From a virus: a stretch of DNA of 64,000 nucleotides. Shown one piece after another: positions 57,058 to 63,448 of this stretch. The first letter of the stretch is position 1; every line of letters begins with the position of its first letter. Below the pieces are notes generated by a model that was not told the DNA's origin, ran no database searches, and saw only the letters and a program-made list of their open reading frames with translations. The translations under genes were made by a program, and so were the position numbers. The stretch spans positions 124,001 through 188,000 of IMG/VR virus record IMGVR_UViG_3300023174_000040. One strand, written 5' to 3'.

Positions 57058-57264
57058 ATGACCCCAGAGCAAAAAAATATCATCGACCGTGCTCTTAGCA
57101 CTCTTATCTGGGAGACTAAGAAGAATATTCTGGACACCCAGAATAGCGGTGAGTTTGATGCCGCAGTCAAACAGTTCCTCGTTGAACAGAGGAAGTTATT
57201 GGAGGATGCAACCATACTCCGAAAGGAACTCAGGGAAGAAAGTCTTTGGAATCCAGTACGGTAA
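57058..57264 (+). CDS. hypothetical protein, 68 aa
   Basis: AAAGGAG upstream. Helical throughout (IIDRALSTLIWETKKNILD...). Final residues NPVR overlap the next motif. Confidence 0.65.
   Translation: MTPEQKNIIDRALSTLIWETKKNILDTQNSGEFDAAVKQFLVEQRKLLEDATILRKELREESLWNPVR
57255..57262 (+). promoter_or_regulatory. AGTACGGT motif variant
   Basis: Overlaps the stop TAA. Hairpin GGTT/AACC. Drives 57300. Confidence 0.6.
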
Positions 57265-57299
57265 AGGTTTGTCTTAACCCTAGCCCAAAGGAAAAACAA

Positions 57300-57521
57300 A
57301 TGTTCAAGAACATCAAGTGGTTCGATGGATTGTCTTGGGTCAGTGGTTACATTCTGGAGATCATGTTCAAGGACGGTAAGAAGGGTTACATTAAGAATAC
57401 TGACCGCAAAAAGATTAGTCATCTTTTTGAAACTTTGTGGAACGACCACAACATCATCGGTTTGACCGTCTATAATATTGATGAAAAGGTTGAGGATGCT
57501 AAGTATCGTTATCTTGGTTGA
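57300..57521 (+). CDS. hypothetical protein, 73 aa
   Basis: MFKNIKWFDGLSWVSGYILEIMFKDGKKGYIKNT..., beta-rich. AAAGGAAA upstream. Confidence 0.65.
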   Translation: MFKNIKWFDGLSWVSGYILEIMFKDGKKGYIKNTDRKKISHLFETLWNDHNIIGLTVYNIDEKVEDAKYRYLG

Positions 57522-57525
57522 AATA

Positions 57526-57533
57526 GGTACGGT
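57526..57533 (+). promoter_or_regulatory. GGTACGGT motif
   Basis: Hairpin CTCTTGTT/AACAAAGAG. Drives 57570. Confidence 0.7.
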
Positions 57534-57569
57534 AAACTCTTGTTCCATCAACAAAGAGGACTAAAAGAA

Positions 57570-57782
57570 ATGACTGCCGTTATCACTGGCCCGAATGTTG
57601 AAAAGTATCGTCTGCTCAGTCTCAAGAGTGCATTGAAGTTGGAGACTAAAGGATTGAAGCACTCAAGGTTCAACGTCAGCCAGATTGTGAAAGGTATTCT
57701 GGCCGAAAAGGGAATCAAGCCTAAGAATAATAAGATTCTGTTGCTCGTCCAGTTTGAAACCTACTTGGAGGGGGTCATCTGA
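57570..57782 (+). CDS. hypothetical protein, 70 aa
   Basis: MTAVITGPNVEKYRLLSLKSAL..., basic, ends KILLLVQFETYLEGVI. Function unknown. Confidence 0.65.
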   Translation: MTAVITGPNVEKYRLLSLKSALKLETKGLKHSRFNVSQIVKGILAEKGIKPKNNKILLLVQFETYLEGVI

Positions 57783-57793
57783 GGCTTATGTCT

Positions 57794-57801
57794 GGTACGT
57801 A
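57794..57801 (+). promoter_or_regulatory. GGTACGTA motif variant
   Basis: TCTGGTACGTAAAAGGCTTACC: the hairpin GTAA/TTAC begins at the position of the usual GG. Drives 57828. Confidence 0.5.
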
Positions 57802-57827
57802 AAAGGCTTACCCCCGGAGAACTTGTG

Positions 57828-58064
57828 ATGGCCGCTCGTTACGTTACCATCTCTGAAAACATGATTGAGCCTAGGCTCCTTGTTGAAGGTTACTTAAACG
57901 CAAACACAATAGCAGAACGCAGAGAGGCATTTCACTTATATCGTGTATTAACTGAAAGTGAAATGAGTCAAGTCGCTAGAGAAATGGGTTACATTGCCTT
58001 GGTTGATCTTAATCCAAGGTGGATTGAAACCAGTTACTGTAGATTTTATGTTCGGTTAACCTAG
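57828..58064 (+). CDS. hypothetical protein, 78 aa
   Basis: GGAG 9 bases before ATG 57828 (GTG 57825 possible). MAARYVTISENMIEPRLLVEGYL...; helical. Followed by a palindromic hairpin. Confidence 0.65.
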   Translation: MAARYVTISENMIEPRLLVEGYLNANTIAERREAFHLYRVLTESEMSQVAREMGYIALVDLNPRWIETSYCRFYVRLT

Positions 58065-58082
58065 GGTAAAACCTAGGTTAAC
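58054..58082 (+). terminator. palindromic hairpin
   Basis: GTTAACCTAGG against CCTAGGTTAAC, followed by T5; a second small hairpin follows. Confidence 0.7.
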
Positions 58083-58107
58083 TTTTTAAGTTAACAACTT
58101 AATGTCT

Positions 58108-58140
58108 GGGTACGTAGAAGGGGTACGCTTTCGGTACGGT
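58108..58140 (+). promoter_or_regulatory. cluster of three GGTACG motifs
   Basis: GGGTACGTAG, GGGTACGCTT and TCGGTACGGT within 33 bases; only the last has the full core (58133-58140). Drives 58173. Confidence 0.55.
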
Positions 58141-58172
58141 AAACTCTTGCCGATAACTCTGGGAGTTTCATC

Positions 58173-58361
58173 ATGAAGAAGTATGAAGTAACCTGTTGTG
58201 ACACGGGTAAAACAATAGTCTTGACTCATAAAGAGATGGTCGAAAAGTTCGGCAAGGTTGAGTTCAAAGAGATTCTGAAAGGATACCTTCCCCATCTGGT
58301 CGCTGTTGAAGTATTCAGTACGGTAGATGGTTGTGAACCCAACACTCAAAGGAGAGTCTAA
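58173..58361 (+). CDS. hypothetical protein, 62 aa
   Basis: MKKYEVTCCDTGKTIVLTHKEMVEKFGKVEF.... The next motif (58317) lies inside its 3' part. Overlaps the next ATG by one base. Confidence 0.55.
   Translation: MKKYEVTCCDTGKTIVLTHKEMVEKFGKVEFKEILKGYLPHLVAVEVFSTVDGCEPNTQRRV
58317..58324 (+). promoter_or_regulatory. AGTACGGT motif variant
   Basis: Within the end of the 58173 gene. Leader hairpin GGTT/AACC. Drives 58361. Confidence 0.55.
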
Positions 58362-58489
58362 TGGATGACTTTGACCACTTTGATATGATGCAGGAAACAG
58401 TCCTCTGGCCTTGGGTTGATGATCCAAGTTATGACAATGAAGATGCAGAGGATGAATGTAACTATGATCCAACGGAAGAAGAAAACTAG
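58361..58489 (+). CDS. very acidic 42-aa protein
   Basis: MDDFDHFDMMQETVLWPWVDDPSYDNEDAEDEC...; AAAGGAGAG upstream, stop in the next motif. Such acidic phage proteins can mimic DNA; not shown here. Confidence 0.6.
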   Translation: MDDFDHFDMMQETVLWPWVDDPSYDNEDAEDECNYDPTEEEN

Positions 58490-58495
58490 TACGGT
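58488..58495 (+). promoter_or_regulatory. AGTACGGT motif variant
   Basis: CTAGTACGGT with embedded stop. Hairpin GTTAT/ATAAC. Drives HTH paralogue 6. Confidence 0.65.
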
Positions 58496-58535
58496 AAGAA
58501 ACTGTTATCTTTCAATAACCAATAAAGGAAAAACC

Positions 58536-58781
58536 ATGAAGCGTCAGACTGTTAGCGTTGAAACGTTCGTCAATGTCATCATGCGGCATCTCAACAATGG
58601 TGGAAACCAAACCAGTGTTGCTAAGGAGTTGGGAATCACTCCGGCAGCGGTTTGCCTCCGCCTCAAGTATCTCCGTCAGAACGGTGCTTGTGTTCCTAAG
58701 ACTAAGAAAGAGTTGAAGTCTCGCCGGAACAAGGCAAGTATCGTGGCCGCTGCCAACAAGGAAATGAAGGGTTGGAAGTGA
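58536..58781 (+). CDS. HTH protein, paralogue 6
   Basis: 81 residues. VSVETFVNVIMRHLNNGGNQTSVAKELGITPAAVCLRLKYLRQNG, then a basic tail. The conserved TSNTAERA end is replaced. Terminator follows. Confidence 0.78.
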   Translation: MKRQTVSVETFVNVIMRHLNNGGNQTSVAKELGITPAAVCLRLKYLRQNGACVPKTKKELKSRRNKASIVAAANKEMKGWK

Positions 58782-58783
58782 AA

Positions 58784-58824
58784 AGGGGAGAGGGGGGAGA
58801 AACAAAAAACTCCCCCCTCTCCTT
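58784..58824 (+). terminator. GC-rich terminator abutting a promoter motif
   Basis: AGGGGAGAGGGGGGAG against CTCCCCCCTCTCCTT; the next motif starts 3 bases later. Confidence 0.75.
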
Positions 58825-58826
58825 CT

Positions 58827-58834
58827 GGTACGGT
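58827..58834 (+). promoter_or_regulatory. GGTACGGT motif
   Basis: Hairpin GGTTAA/TTAACC exactly at the predicted start G58832. Drives 58871. Confidence 0.72.
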
Positions 58835-58870
58835 TAATGTTTGTAACCTTAACCAAAAAGGAAGTTTCAA

Positions 58871-58981
58871 ATGCGTAAGACTCGTTGTGCTGGCAAGGCG
58901 GTTGGAATGAGTTATTGCAAGCATCTTCGCAAGTTTGGCAAGCGGGTCGCTAACAAGGCAACCCGCCGGGAAAAGTTCTAA
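58871..58981 (+). CDS. basic 36-aa protein
   Basis: MRKTRCAGKAVGMSYCKHLRKFGKRVANKATRREKF. KFGKR.ANKATRR is familiar from small phage proteins. Strongly basic; likely nucleic-acid binding. Its 3' end and the following motif are repeated at 59209. Confidence 0.65.
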   Translation: MRKTRCAGKAVGMSYCKHLRKFGKRVANKATRREKF

Positions 58982-58992
58982 TCTGGTACGGT
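58956..58992 (+). repeat. 37-bp direct repeat, copy A
   Basis: AGGCAACCCGCCGGGAAAAG and the following motif, identical to 59209-59245. Confidence 0.95.
58985..58992 (+). promoter_or_regulatory. GGTACGGT motif
   Basis: Strong hairpin TGTCA/TGACA next to the predicted start G58990. Drives 59054. Confidence 0.7.
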
Positions 58993-59053
58993 GTCAGCGA
59001 TTGAGACTGACAAACTGTTGTTGAAAGCAAATGATAAGGGAGGGATTAAAGGG

Positions 59054-59209
59054 ATGAAAAAGATCATTGTCGAGATCGAGGCCAGCGATTGGACTCAGGA
59101 AAACATTGATAGTTTACATGATTGGCTTCAGGACGAACTACAAATGGGCAACATGGGAACTGGCGATGATGCTCATGTCGTGAGCATCAAGTTTGCTGAA
59201 AGTCTCTGA
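59054..59209 (+). CDS. hypothetical protein, 51 aa
   Basis: MKKIIVEIEASDWTQENIDSLHDWLQ..., SD AAAGGG. GTG 58991 in frame would add 21 residues but lies on the hairpin. Confidence 0.6.
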   Translation: MKKIIVEIEASDWTQENIDSLHDWLQDELQMGNMGTGDDAHVVSIKFAESL

Positions 59210-59245
59210 GGCAACCCGCCGGGAAAAGTTCTAATCTGGTACGGT
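59209..59245 (+). repeat. 37-bp direct repeat, copy B
   Basis: Second copy; carries the end of the 58871 gene and a complete promoter core. Confidence 0.95.
59238..59245 (+). promoter_or_regulatory. GGTACGGT motif
   Basis: Hairpin GGTTGA/TCAACC. The leader GAGTGTAAGGAAC is shared with 59475. Drives 59284. Confidence 0.7.
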
Positions 59246-59283
59246 GGTTGAGTGTAAGGAACTTCAACCTCTGGAGAAAACAG

Positions 59284-59466
59284 ATGACTCCTGTTGAGAT
59301 TGCCATTAAGGCCAAAGACTTCTTGAAGGGTAAAAAGTATCCTTCAGAGAGAATGATCCAAGACGCATTAGAAGCCAGCATGGTTTCTTGTGGCATTGAT
59401 CCCGAATCGGGTGCGGGGATGTTTCTTTATGGTCTGTCCTTGCAAGTCTGGTCTGAGCAGCGGTGA
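59284..59466 (+). CDS. hypothetical protein, 60 aa
   Basis: MTPVEIAIKAKDFLKGKKYPSER..., helical; GGAGAAAA upstream. Confidence 0.65.
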   Translation: MTPVEIAIKAKDFLKGKKYPSERMIQDALEASMVSCGIDPESGAGMFLYGLSLQVWSEQR

Positions 59467-59474
59467 TAGTATCT

Positions 59475-59482
59475 GGTACGGT
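59475..59482 (+). promoter_or_regulatory. GGTACGGT motif
   Basis: Hairpin GGTT/AACC; leader homologous to that of 59238. Drives 59524. Confidence 0.7.
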
Positions 59483-59523
59483 TACTGAGTGTAAGGAACC
59501 TTCAACCCTCTGGAGTTTAGAAG

Positions 59524-59997
59524 ATGAACGACATTCAAATGCTGGCTCTGAGCAAAGTGAAGTTCGACCGGGATAACATTCCGGTTGGGGATCATACGGT
59601 TGATTTCACGGTTCGGGTCAGTGGAACCGTCAAGGTGGGCGACGATTACGAAAGGGACGCTACCACTAGCATCCCGTGGTTGGAATCGGTGGCTCTGTGG
59701 CAGGAAACCGCTAGTGCTGCTTGGGATAGCCTTATCAGTCGCATGGATAAGGGGGAGACTATCACCCGTAGTGATCTGGTTGCAATGCGTAAGACTGGCC
59801 CGCTTGCCACTGGGGTGCTCGTAGATTGCATTAGAACGGCGTTGGTCAAGGGGGAGTCTGCGGTAGGGTCTATCCTTGATCGTGTCACAGAAGTCAAAGA
59901 GGGCGTCGAGAACGTGAAGCGGGAGTTGGTGAAACAACTCCCCAAGCAAAGTTGCAAGGGGGCAACTAAGGTAGTCTGCGATTGGCAGATAGTCTAG
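59524..59997 (+). CDS. hypothetical protein, 157 aa
   Basis: Beta-rich first third (HTVDFTVRVSGTVKVGDDYERDAT), helical rest. The largest product at the end of the array. Function unknown. Confidence 0.65.
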   Translation: MNDIQMLALSKVKFDRDNIPVGDHTVDFTVRVSGTVKVGDDYERDATTSIPWLESVALWQETASAAWDSLISRMDKGETITRSDLVAMRKTGPLATGVLVDCIRTALVKGESAVGSILDRVTEVKEGVENVKRELVKQLPKQSCKGATKVVCDWQIV

Positions 59998-60012
59998 GTT
60001 GTCTATTCGATT

Positions 60013-60091
60013 CCTGGCAGCGAGTAATGGGTACAGCCGGGCGTTAGGCCCGTGCCGAGGCCATGCAGCCATTAGTGTGGCGCTCGCTGCC
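60013..60091 (+). ncRNA. putative structured RNA 3
   Basis: GGCAGCGAG/CTCGCTGCC closes the structure, TAATGG/CCATTA continues it, and GGGC/GCCC forms an inner hairpin. A GC-rich terminator follows at once. Non-coding, between the last array gene and the orphan motifs. Confidence 0.6.
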
Positions 60092-60124
60092 GGGGGGAGG
60101 GGCTAAACTCTCCCCCCCTTATTA
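60091..60124 (+). terminator. GC-rich terminator
   Basis: GGGGGGAG against CTCTCCCCCC + TT, directly after structured RNA 3. Confidence 0.75.
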
Positions 60125-60141
60125 CTGGCGGGTAGGATTCT

Positions 60142-60149
60142 GGTACGGA
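60142..60149 (+). promoter_or_regulatory. orphan GGTACGGA motif
   Basis: Hairpin GGATTC/GAATCC fills the space to the next motif. No gene follows. Confidence 0.6.
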
Positions 60150-60172
60150 TTCGTGGTATGTGAGAAGAATCC

Positions 60173-60180
60173 GGTACGGT
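60173..60180 (+). promoter_or_regulatory. orphan GGTACGGT motif
   Basis: CCGGTACGGT, no gene before the next copy. Confidence 0.6.
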
Positions 60181-60205
60181 TCCTTGAAAAATGAAAACAG
60201 TTTTT

Positions 60206-60213
60206 GGTACGGT
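60206..60213 (+). promoter_or_regulatory. orphan GGTACGGT motif
   Basis: TTTTTGGTACGGT, small GTA/TAC hairpin. No gene follows. Confidence 0.6.
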
Positions 60214-60273
60214 ATATTTTTACAAAGTTAAAAACTGAAAAACTAAAACTGAAAAACCCTGGGGGTAGGGTTT

Positions 60274-60281
60274 GGTACGGG
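60274..60281 (+). promoter_or_regulatory. orphan GGTACGGG motif
   Basis: Last copy of the array. The next 200 bases (to 60495) show no frame, only T-rich sequence. Confidence 0.55.
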
Positions 60282-60495
60282 TACCGGTTCAACGCCATTA
60301 CGCCCTTTTTCTTTTCCCTTTATATTTCTTTTTCCCGAGCCATGAACTTTAAATGAACTTTAGAATGGGCTTCCCTACTTTTTTTCAAAGTTATATCCAA
60401 TTAACTTTAAACATACCCCCATAAACCTATAATTTTCCAAAAACGGTTTCTAAAAAAATCCGGCGGGTATAATTTTTGAGATACTGTAGGGTTTT

Positions 60496-60882
60496 TTACA
60501 ATTCCCCATCAGGAGAAGGCTGGAATACATTATAGTCATATGTTAACTCTTCCCCAGCTTTAATGTCTCTCAGAGCTATGTCAATTCCTTCTTGTTCATC
60601 TTCACTGCGTATATTAATCACATTGTTATTATCAGAGTGATTAAAGAATCTAGCGTCGTCTGTGCATAATATGTAATTTCCTGTGGTTCTGCTAACATAG
60701 GCATATTTAAGAAACTGCAGTCTGCTAGTGATATACAGTTTTTCTGGATAGTCCGGGGGGAATTCCTGATCATATCCTTTGGTAAACTTCCAGATTAAAG
60801 TTCCCCTTGCTATATCTTCATCGGCAAAACATCCAATTCCGTGTATAGAGCTTTCTTTTAATTTTGTTTTAACGTATAGCAT
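60496..60882 (-). CDS. SET domain protein (putative lysine methyltransferase)
   Basis: 128 residues. SSIHGIGCFADEDIARGTLIW, FFNHSDNNNV and GEELTYDYNVF are the SET motifs, including the catalytic Tyr and the NHS cofactor loop. SET proteins methylate lysines; bacterial and viral members are less common. It could modify host proteins. Confidence 0.85.
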   Translation of the reverse strand: MLYVKTKLKESSIHGIGCFADEDIARGTLIWKFTKGYDQEFPPDYPEKLYITSRLQFLKYAYVSRTTGNYILCTDDARFFNHSDNNNVINIRSEDEQEGIDIALRDIKAGEELTYDYNVFQPSPDGEL

Positions 60883-60932
60883 ATGTTTCTCCAGTAGTAT
60901 CTAATATCTATGATAATTTACTCTCATATGTT

Positions 60933-62168
60933 ATGAGAAATAAAAAAATAAACAAAAAAAGATTAGCATATGGTAATGTGGGGGAAAGAAGATTCCATGA
61001 ATTCTTGAAACAAATATGCAAAGAAATGAATCTCAATGTTGTGAGGCATCCACATGGAGTAAATAGAGTAGATTTCATTGTAAGCGATCCAGAATCCGAG
61101 AAGGATATTCTTATAGAAGTTGAAAGAAGAAAAATAGAAAAGTGGAAAAATAAATTCCCTTATGATACTGTTGATTTTTATGGAAGAAGAACCATAAGGA
61201 AGAACTGCCTGGAGATTGTGTTAAATGACCCATGCAATAGATCTTTGATATATTCGCATGACGTGATTGAAAATTATGAAATTGAAAAAATATATGGCCC
61301 GGGAAAGCCTTATTATGCTCGCCAGGTAAACACCAAACATTCTAAAGAATTTTCTTTATTGAAAGATGTTGACAAGATTAAAGACATTATTTATAATGCA
61401 ATGAACGGTAGATTAAACAATTTAAATCTAAACAATAAAGGAAAGGTTAATATGTCGAAAGAAACCAATATGTCTGATGCGATCAAATGGATAGATGATA
61501 ATCTATCTCTTGCCGCTCAGTACCTGTACTACTATCGTCAGATCTATTCATTTAGATTAGCTTCCAAGAAACCCAATAGTATCATTTCTCCTACACAAGA
61601 ACTTTTAAAGAGTATCAGCCAGGTCTACAAGAATAATAATAAAAACTCCCAGCATAATGTGGAAAATATTATTATTAATAACTGGGAACAACATGGTGCG
61701 GGTCGTATTGCCGATGAGATAATTAATACGCTATCTGGTGGCGTTGAATTCCTGATTGACAGGGAGAAATATGGATTTGTTGCGAAACAATATAAAAATA
61801 CTTTTGTTTCTATCTGGCTTCAGTCAGTTGACGTCAAAGATTGGTGGGAGGGTTCCATCAAGTCAAAAGACCCAATAAAGTATATCGAAGAGAAAATAAA
61901 GCAACGTCTCGTGTTGTTGGAGCCAAAGGCAGCGACGGCACTGGTTGCTGATTGTCAGATTAAGATGCCTGTTTTAAAGCAATCCACCCCAGCTAATGCT
62001 GGTATCCAGGAGTCTATTGCTGAAAAATTGGGTGATACACCAAAAACTTCGAGTTCTCTTTCCATAGAGGCTTTTCAACTAATGAAAGATATTGCTCCTT
62101 ATTTGAAAAACTATACCAAAGAATGCATCGATGAGGCATTTTATGTAATGTCTCACTGGAATCAGTAG
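60933..62168 (+). CDS. nuclease-like N terminus joined to an unknown C-terminal domain
   Basis: 411 residues. GNVGERRFHEFLKQIC, VNRVDFIV and ILIEVERRK (residues about 13-70) fit a PD-(D/E)XK core, with Glu-Val-Glu in place of the usual ExK. From residue 174 (MSKETNMSDAIKWIDDNLS) a separate domain begins; ATG 61452 has GGAAAGG upstream and could be a second start giving the C-terminal protein alone. Confidence 0.6.
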   Translation: MRNKKINKKRLAYGNVGERRFHEFLKQICKEMNLNVVRHPHGVNRVDFIVSDPESEKDILIEVERRKIEKWKNKFPYDTVDFYGRRTIRKNCLEIVLNDPCNRSLIYSHDVIENYEIEKIYGPGKPYYARQVNTKHSKEFSLLKDVDKIKDIIYNAMNGRLNNLNLNNKGKVNMSKETNMSDAIKWIDDNLSLAAQYLYYYRQIYSFRLASKKPNSIISPTQELLKSISQVYKNNNKNSQHNVENIIINNWEQHGAGRIADEIINTLSGGVEFLIDREKYGFVAKQYKNTFVSIWLQSVDVKDWWEGSIKSKDPIKYIEEKIKQRLVLLEPKAATALVADCQIKMPVLKQSTPANAGIQESIAEKLGDTPKTSSSLSIEAFQLMKDIAPYLKNYTKECIDEAFYVMSHWNQ

Positions 62169-62187
62169 AATATTTTCTTTGTATTTA

Positions 62188-62282
62188 ATATTTCGGAGGC
62201 TGACGCTGGTTATGTGAGGAAATTAAAAGGGAAATTAAAACCTTCCCTTTTAATTTCCATTCGAGAGAAATATCTTTTCGGT
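62188..62282 (+). promoter_or_regulatory. repeated riboswitch-like RNA element, copy 1
   Basis: P1 ATATTTC/GAAATAT, conserved internal strand CGGAGGCTGACGCTGGT, a long apical hairpin (GGAAATTAAAAGG/CCTTTTAATTTCC), then CATTCGAGA. The tRNA region follows. Confidence 0.55.
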
Positions 62283-62303
62283 TTTTTTGAATGACTGGTC
62301 TTA

Positions 62304-62339
62304 GCCAGTGTAGCTCAGTTGGTAGAGTAGCAGTTTTAT
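62304..62339 (+). pseudogene. 5' half of a tRNA
   Basis: GCCAGTGTAGCTCAGTTGGTAGAGTAGCAG has a proper D-arm (GCTC/GAG) but stops in the anticodon loop, where tRNA-Gln begins. Confidence 0.7.
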
Positions 62340-62411
62340 TGCCCGGTAGCTCAAAGATAGAGCGGCTGACTTTGGATCAGCGGGTTGCAGGTTTGAATCC
62401 TGCCCGGGCAT
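62340..62411 (+). tRNA. tRNA-Gln (UUG)
   Basis: 72 bases. Acceptor TGCCCGG/CCGGGCA with U1-A72 as usual for Gln, anticodon loop CTTTGGA (TTG at 62372-62374), T-arm GCAGGTTTGAATCCTGC. Confidence 0.93.
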
Positions 62412-62413
62412 CT

Positions 62414-63274
62414 TTAATTTTTTGGTTTGGTCCAACCCAATGATGATTTAATTTTTCCTCTTAAAAGAAGCATAATATTTCCTCTGTTTAAATTATTGTC
62501 TCGGCAGAATTTATTTAAATTTTTTATTTTAATTAAATTTCCATTTGGATCAATTATACTAAATTCTTTAGCATATTTCTCAGCTAATTTTTTGTGCCCT
62601 TTTGCCCTACCTTCCTTGTTTCTTGGGTTATTTTGATCGTGTATTCCATTTTTATTTTCATGAGCTTTTTTGCCGCCAATTTTTCCACCATTTGCTCCGA
62701 TTTTTTTGTAGTATTGATAGATGTCTGATTCGTTTAATCTATCCAATCTTTTTAAAATTCCTCTTCTTTGTATTGATTTTCTTTCCTCGTTTGACATTTT
62801 GCCCAATCCAGCCGCATATGCTCTCTTGGCATTTTCACGTAGCTGTTCTTTTGTCATTGAAAACAATCCTTTTTTTAAAGTCTTGCATTTCATTCCAATT
62901 TCCCTAAGAGTTTCAATATCACAAGTCGGAGAAAATCTACTTCCATTCAGGCAACCTTCTTTGCCATAATGTTCTTCTGTTAGTTTATTTTCAAAATCAG
63001 AACATTTTATTTCGTCGCAAAACAAGCATATTATCTCTTTTATTATTTTGTTGTTTTTTTCTATTTGTTCTAAAAATACTTTTCTGTTAACTTTGGGGCT
63101 TCCAATATATTTGTCACTTAAAATATCCCCTTTAAACTTTCTTTTTCCGTAATAATACGGAACAACTCCATTCTCTATTGCATCTGGGAAACTTGTTTTA
63201 TATATGTAAAAATTACCTTCTACTTCCTTGTAAGATAATTTTATTTCTACATTACTGTAAAAAATTCTTTTCAT
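62414..63274 (-). CDS. homing endonuclease with C-terminal NUMOD-like repeat
   Basis: About 286 residues from ATG 63274 (MKRIFYSNVEIKLSYKEV). FYIYKTSFPD...YYYGKRKF...DKYIGS resembles a GIY-YIG-type N-terminal catalytic core, with two Cys pairs. Central GGKIGGKKAHENKNGIHD and the end FSIIDPNGNLIKIKNLNKFCRDNNLNRGNIMLLLRGK...GWTK are typical of phage homing nucleases. Its stop lies 3 bases from the tRNA-Gln 3' end. Confidence 0.8.
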   Translation of the reverse strand: MKRIFYSNVEIKLSYKEVEGNFYIYKTSFPDAIENGVVPYYYGKRKFKGDILSDKYIGSPKVNRKVFLEQIEKNNKIIKEIICLFCDEIKCSDFENKLTEEHYGKEGCLNGSRFSPTCDIETLREIGMKCKTLKKGLFSMTKEQLRENAKRAYAAGLGKMSNEERKSIQRRGILKRLDRLNESDIYQYYKKIGANGGKIGGKKAHENKNGIHDQNNPRNKEGRAKGHKKLAEKYAKEFSIIDPNGNLIKIKNLNKFCRDNNLNRGNIMLLLRGKIKSSLGWTKPKN

Positions 63275-63338
63275 AATTATATAATAGTTATTAAAATCCA
63301 ATCCCACTCTTTTTTTATCTTTAATCTTTGCTATAATA

Positions 63339-63423
63339 TGTTCTCGGAGGCTGATGCTAGTGATCTGTATTGAGAAATTAAAATCTTCATTTTTAATTTC
63401 CGTTCGAGAGAATAACGTTTTCG
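63339..63423 (+). promoter_or_regulatory. repeated riboswitch-like RNA element, copy 2
   Basis: TTCTC/GAGAA closing stem, CGGAGGCTGATGCTAGT, GAAATTAAAA/TTTTAATTTC apical hairpin, CGTTCGAGA. It lies in the leader of the 63449 gene. Confidence 0.6.
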
Positions 63424-63448
63424 CCATGGAGGGCGATGAGGGCAATTT

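Noticed and set aside
56883-57554. 223-aa minus-strand frame
   Set aside because: It crosses a terminator, two promoter motifs and two coupled + genes; a shadow.
59482-60072. 196-aa minus-strand frame over 59524-59997
   Set aside because: Antisense to a gene with motif, hairpin and SD; no start signal of its own.
6415-60281. Motif as DNA uptake or site-specific recombination site
   Set aside because: One-strand bias, position before genes and contact with tRNA 5' ends fit transcription better.
62340-62411. tmRNA or longer stable RNA around the tRNA-Gln
   Set aside because: The cloverleaf closes as a normal tRNA, and the upstream half lacks a matching 3' partner.
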